DNA of 8,542 bases, from contig JAKMFG010000141.1 of assembly GCA_022425565.1 (NCBI GenBank), positions 1 to 8,542 on the forward strand. The letters run 5' to 3'. Positions 7,272 through 8,542 of the stretch are shown one piece after another. A model generated the notes under the pieces. That model was not told the DNA's origin, made no database searches, and worked only from the letters and a program-made list of their open reading frames with translations. This stretch comes from Alphaproteobacteria bacterium. Lineage in GTDB: Bacteria; Pseudomonadota; Alphaproteobacteria; Puniceispirillales; Puniceispirillaceae. Both the position numbers and the translations under genes were made by a program. Positions within the stretch are counted from its first letter, which is position 1, and each line of letters opens with the position of its first letter.

Positions 7272-8495
7272 ATGGCGCTCATTGTTCAAAAATTTGGTGG
7301 CACTTCGGTCGGCGACCTCGATCGCATTCGTAATGTCGCGACACGTGTGAAGTCCGAGGTTGATGCCGGACATCAGGTGGCGGTGGTCGTTTCGGCAATG
7401 GCCGGGACCACGAACCAGCTGGTGTCATGGGCACGCGACATCGGTCCGATTCATGATGCCCGTGAATATGACACCATTGTCGCAACTGGCGAGCAGGTGA
7501 CGGTTGGCCTTCTGGCGATTGCGCTGCAGAATCTCGGCATTGATGCGCGCTCGTGGCTCGGCTGGCAGATTCCGATCCATACCGATGACGTTCATGGTGC
7601 GGCGCGCATCGACAGCATCGACAGCACGCTGATGCGCGAGCGCCTTGCCAGCGGTCAGGTGGCCGTTGTCGCCGGTTTCCAGGGCATTGCTCCCGACGGG
7701 CGGGTGGCGACACTCGGCCGTGGAGGCTCCGACACATCGGCAGTGGCACTTGCAGCGGCCTTACAGGCGGACCGCTGCGATATCTACACTGATGTCGACG
7801 GTGTCTACACAACAGACCCGCGGATTGCCCCGAAGGCGCAGAAACTCGACCGCATCACCTTTGAGGAGATGCTGGAGATGGCGTCCCTTGGCGCCAAGGT
7901 GCTGCAGACCCGGTCGGTGGCCATGGCCATGCGCCATAATGTGAACCTTCAGGTGCGCTCCAGCTTTTCGGATGCGCCTGGAACCCTTGTCGTGAATGAG
8001 GATGAAATCGTGGAACAGGAAAAGATCAGCGGCATTGCCTACAGCCCCGACGAAGCGAAGATCACCATTCAGGGCCTGCCAGACAAACCCGGCATTGCAG
8101 CGTCCATCTTCGGCGGTCTGGCCGAGAACCATATCAATGTCGACATGATCGTGCAGAGCGCAGCCAGCGAGGGACAGCAGGCCGACATCACGTTCTCGCT
8201 GGGCCGCGGCGACCTCGACAAGGCGCTTGGCCTGATCGACGCCGCACGCGAACGGCTGGGCTTCAGGGCCGTTGATTCCGACGCCGCCGTCACCAAGATA
8301 TCCGTGGTCGGAACGGCCATGCGCTCGCAACCAGGTGTCGCAAGGGCGATGTTCGAAACCCTCGCTGAGCGTGGCATCAACATCGAGGTTATCTCGACGT
8401 CGGAGATCAAGATTTCGGTGCTAATTGCCTCGGAATATACCGAGCTTGCCGTCCGCAGCCTTCATACCGCCTTTGGTCTCGACAGCGAAGACTGA
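7272..8495 (+). CDS. lysC: Aspartate kinase LysC (aspartokinase with two C-terminal ACT domains)
   Basis: The product is 407 aa, typical of single-function aspartokinases. It phosphorylates L-aspartate, the first step to lysine/diaminopimelate, threonine and methionine. The catalytic domain (1 to about 245) shows KFGGTSV (7-13), VVSAMAGTTNQL (39-50), ATGEQ (71-75), GRGGSDTSA (149-157) and YTDVDGVYTTDPR (172-184). Two ACT domains follow: about 266-330 with GLPDKPGIAASIFGGLAE and 342-404 with VGTAMRSQPGVARAMFETLA. These normally bind lysine and/or threonine for feedback inhibition. The ATG at 7272 is chosen because conservation starts there and AGGG precedes it. An internal in-frame GTG at 8010 with its own Shine-Dalgarno could give a separate regulatory subunit (separate entry). 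ubiG is divergent upstream. Confidence 0.97.
   Translation: MALIVQKFGGTSVGDLDRIRNVATRVKSEVDAGHQVAVVVSAMAGTTNQLVSWARDIGPIHDAREYDTIVATGEQVTVGLLAIALQNLGIDARSWLGWQIPIHTDDVHGAARIDSIDSTLMRERLASGQVAVVAGFQGIAPDGRVATLGRGGSDTSAVALAAALQADRCDIYTDVDGVYTTDPRIAPKAQKLDRITFEEMLEMASLGAKVLQTRSVAMAMRHNVNLQVRSSFSDAPGTLVVNEDEIVEQEKISGIAYSPDEAKITIQGLPDKPGIAASIFGGLAENHINVDMIVQSAASEGQQADITFSLGRGDLDKALGLIDAARERLGFRAVDSDAAVTKISVVGTAMRSQPGVARAMFETLAERGINIEVISTSEIKISVLIASEYTELAVRSLHTAFGLDSED
7998..8495 (+). other. Putative internal translation start in lysC giving an ACT-only beta subunit
   Basis: GAGGA (7998-8002) lies 7 nt before an in-frame GTG at 8010-8012, which encodes residue 247 of LysC, exactly at the junction of kinase and ACT domains. 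Starting there gives a 161-aa product with both ACT domains and no kinase domain. Aspartokinases of the Bacillus subtilis II and Corynebacterium types are known alpha2beta2 enzymes whose beta chain comes from just such an internal start and has about this size. Use of this start is inferred. Confidence 0.5.
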
Positions 8496-8500
8496 ACAAA

Positions 8501-8542
8501 ATGCCGACCCTGAGTGGCGAATCGGCAAGCGGAAGACCGGAA
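8501..8542 (+). CDS. Possible start of the next rightward gene (cut by window edge)
   Basis: An ATG 5 bp after the lysC stop opens a frame that stays open for 14 codons (MPTLSGESASGRPE) to the window edge. There is no strong Shine-Dalgarno site, and too few residues are present to name a family. In many alphaproteobacteria a ptsP-type phosphotransferase gene follows lysC, which would fit the position, but nothing here proves it. Confidence 0.3.
   Translation, partial: MPTLSGESASGRPE

Noticed and set aside
7199..7282. UbiG start at the ATG at 7282 and LysC start at 7191
   Set aside because: These would overlap each other's 5' ends. Conserved family sequence begins at GTG 7198 (ubiG) and ATG 7272 (lysC), each with a plausible ribosome site.

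Overview
The window reads as a core-genome segment of a GC-rich alphaproteobacterium. The evidence is the protein flavour of SecA, ArgJ, LysC and UbiG, a DUF1178 protein, and a BioC/NDUFAF5-like methyltransferase with the C-terminal WAPHESQQ signature that I associate with this class. The exact order cannot be fixed from sequence alone. All genes are housekeeping or biosynthetic. I found no tRNA, rRNA, insertion sequence, phage gene, CRISPR array or defence gene, and I do not see a novel multi-gene system here.

Layout, left to right. (1) 2-421 (+): the 3' end of a SAM-dependent methyltransferase. It converges, with 6 bp between stop codons, on (2) a leftward three-gene operon: an exported parvulin-type peptidyl-prolyl isomerase (2920-2066), argJ (2069-846, ATGA overlap with the isomerase gene) and a MutT-like Nudix hydrolase (about 865-428). 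(3) 2921-3263: a 343-bp divergent control region. It holds a good sigma70-type promoter pointing at secA, a strong Shine-Dalgarno site for the isomerase, a 15/16 direct repeat and two short hairpins. (4) secA (3264-5864) followed after 25 bp by a DUF1178 gene (5890-6414), probably one transcript. (5) ubiG (7198-6461), convergent with DUF1178 and divergent from (6) lysC (7272-8495). A possible start of the next rightward gene lies at 8501.

How the genes fit together. The central divergent pair is thematically linked: SecA drives preproteins through SecYEG, and the exported isomerase would act on proteins arriving in the periplasm. ArgJ (arginine) and LysC (lysine, methionine, threonine and diaminopimelate) are amino-acid biosynthesis entry or recycling enzymes. 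UbiG performs the O-methylations of ubiquinone synthesis. MutT-like Nudix hydrolases clean oxidised nucleotides.

The points most worth a second look are regulatory or structural. There is an internal GTG start with Shine-Dalgarno inside lysC that would yield a 161-aa ACT-only beta subunit. Five GANTC sites sit within 62 bp at the start of the DUF1178 gene. A palindrome is shared by both putative -10 boxes of the ubiG/lysC divergent promoter. The secA promoter overlaps an in-frame N-terminal extension that should not be annotated as protein, and a long direct repeat brackets that promoter.
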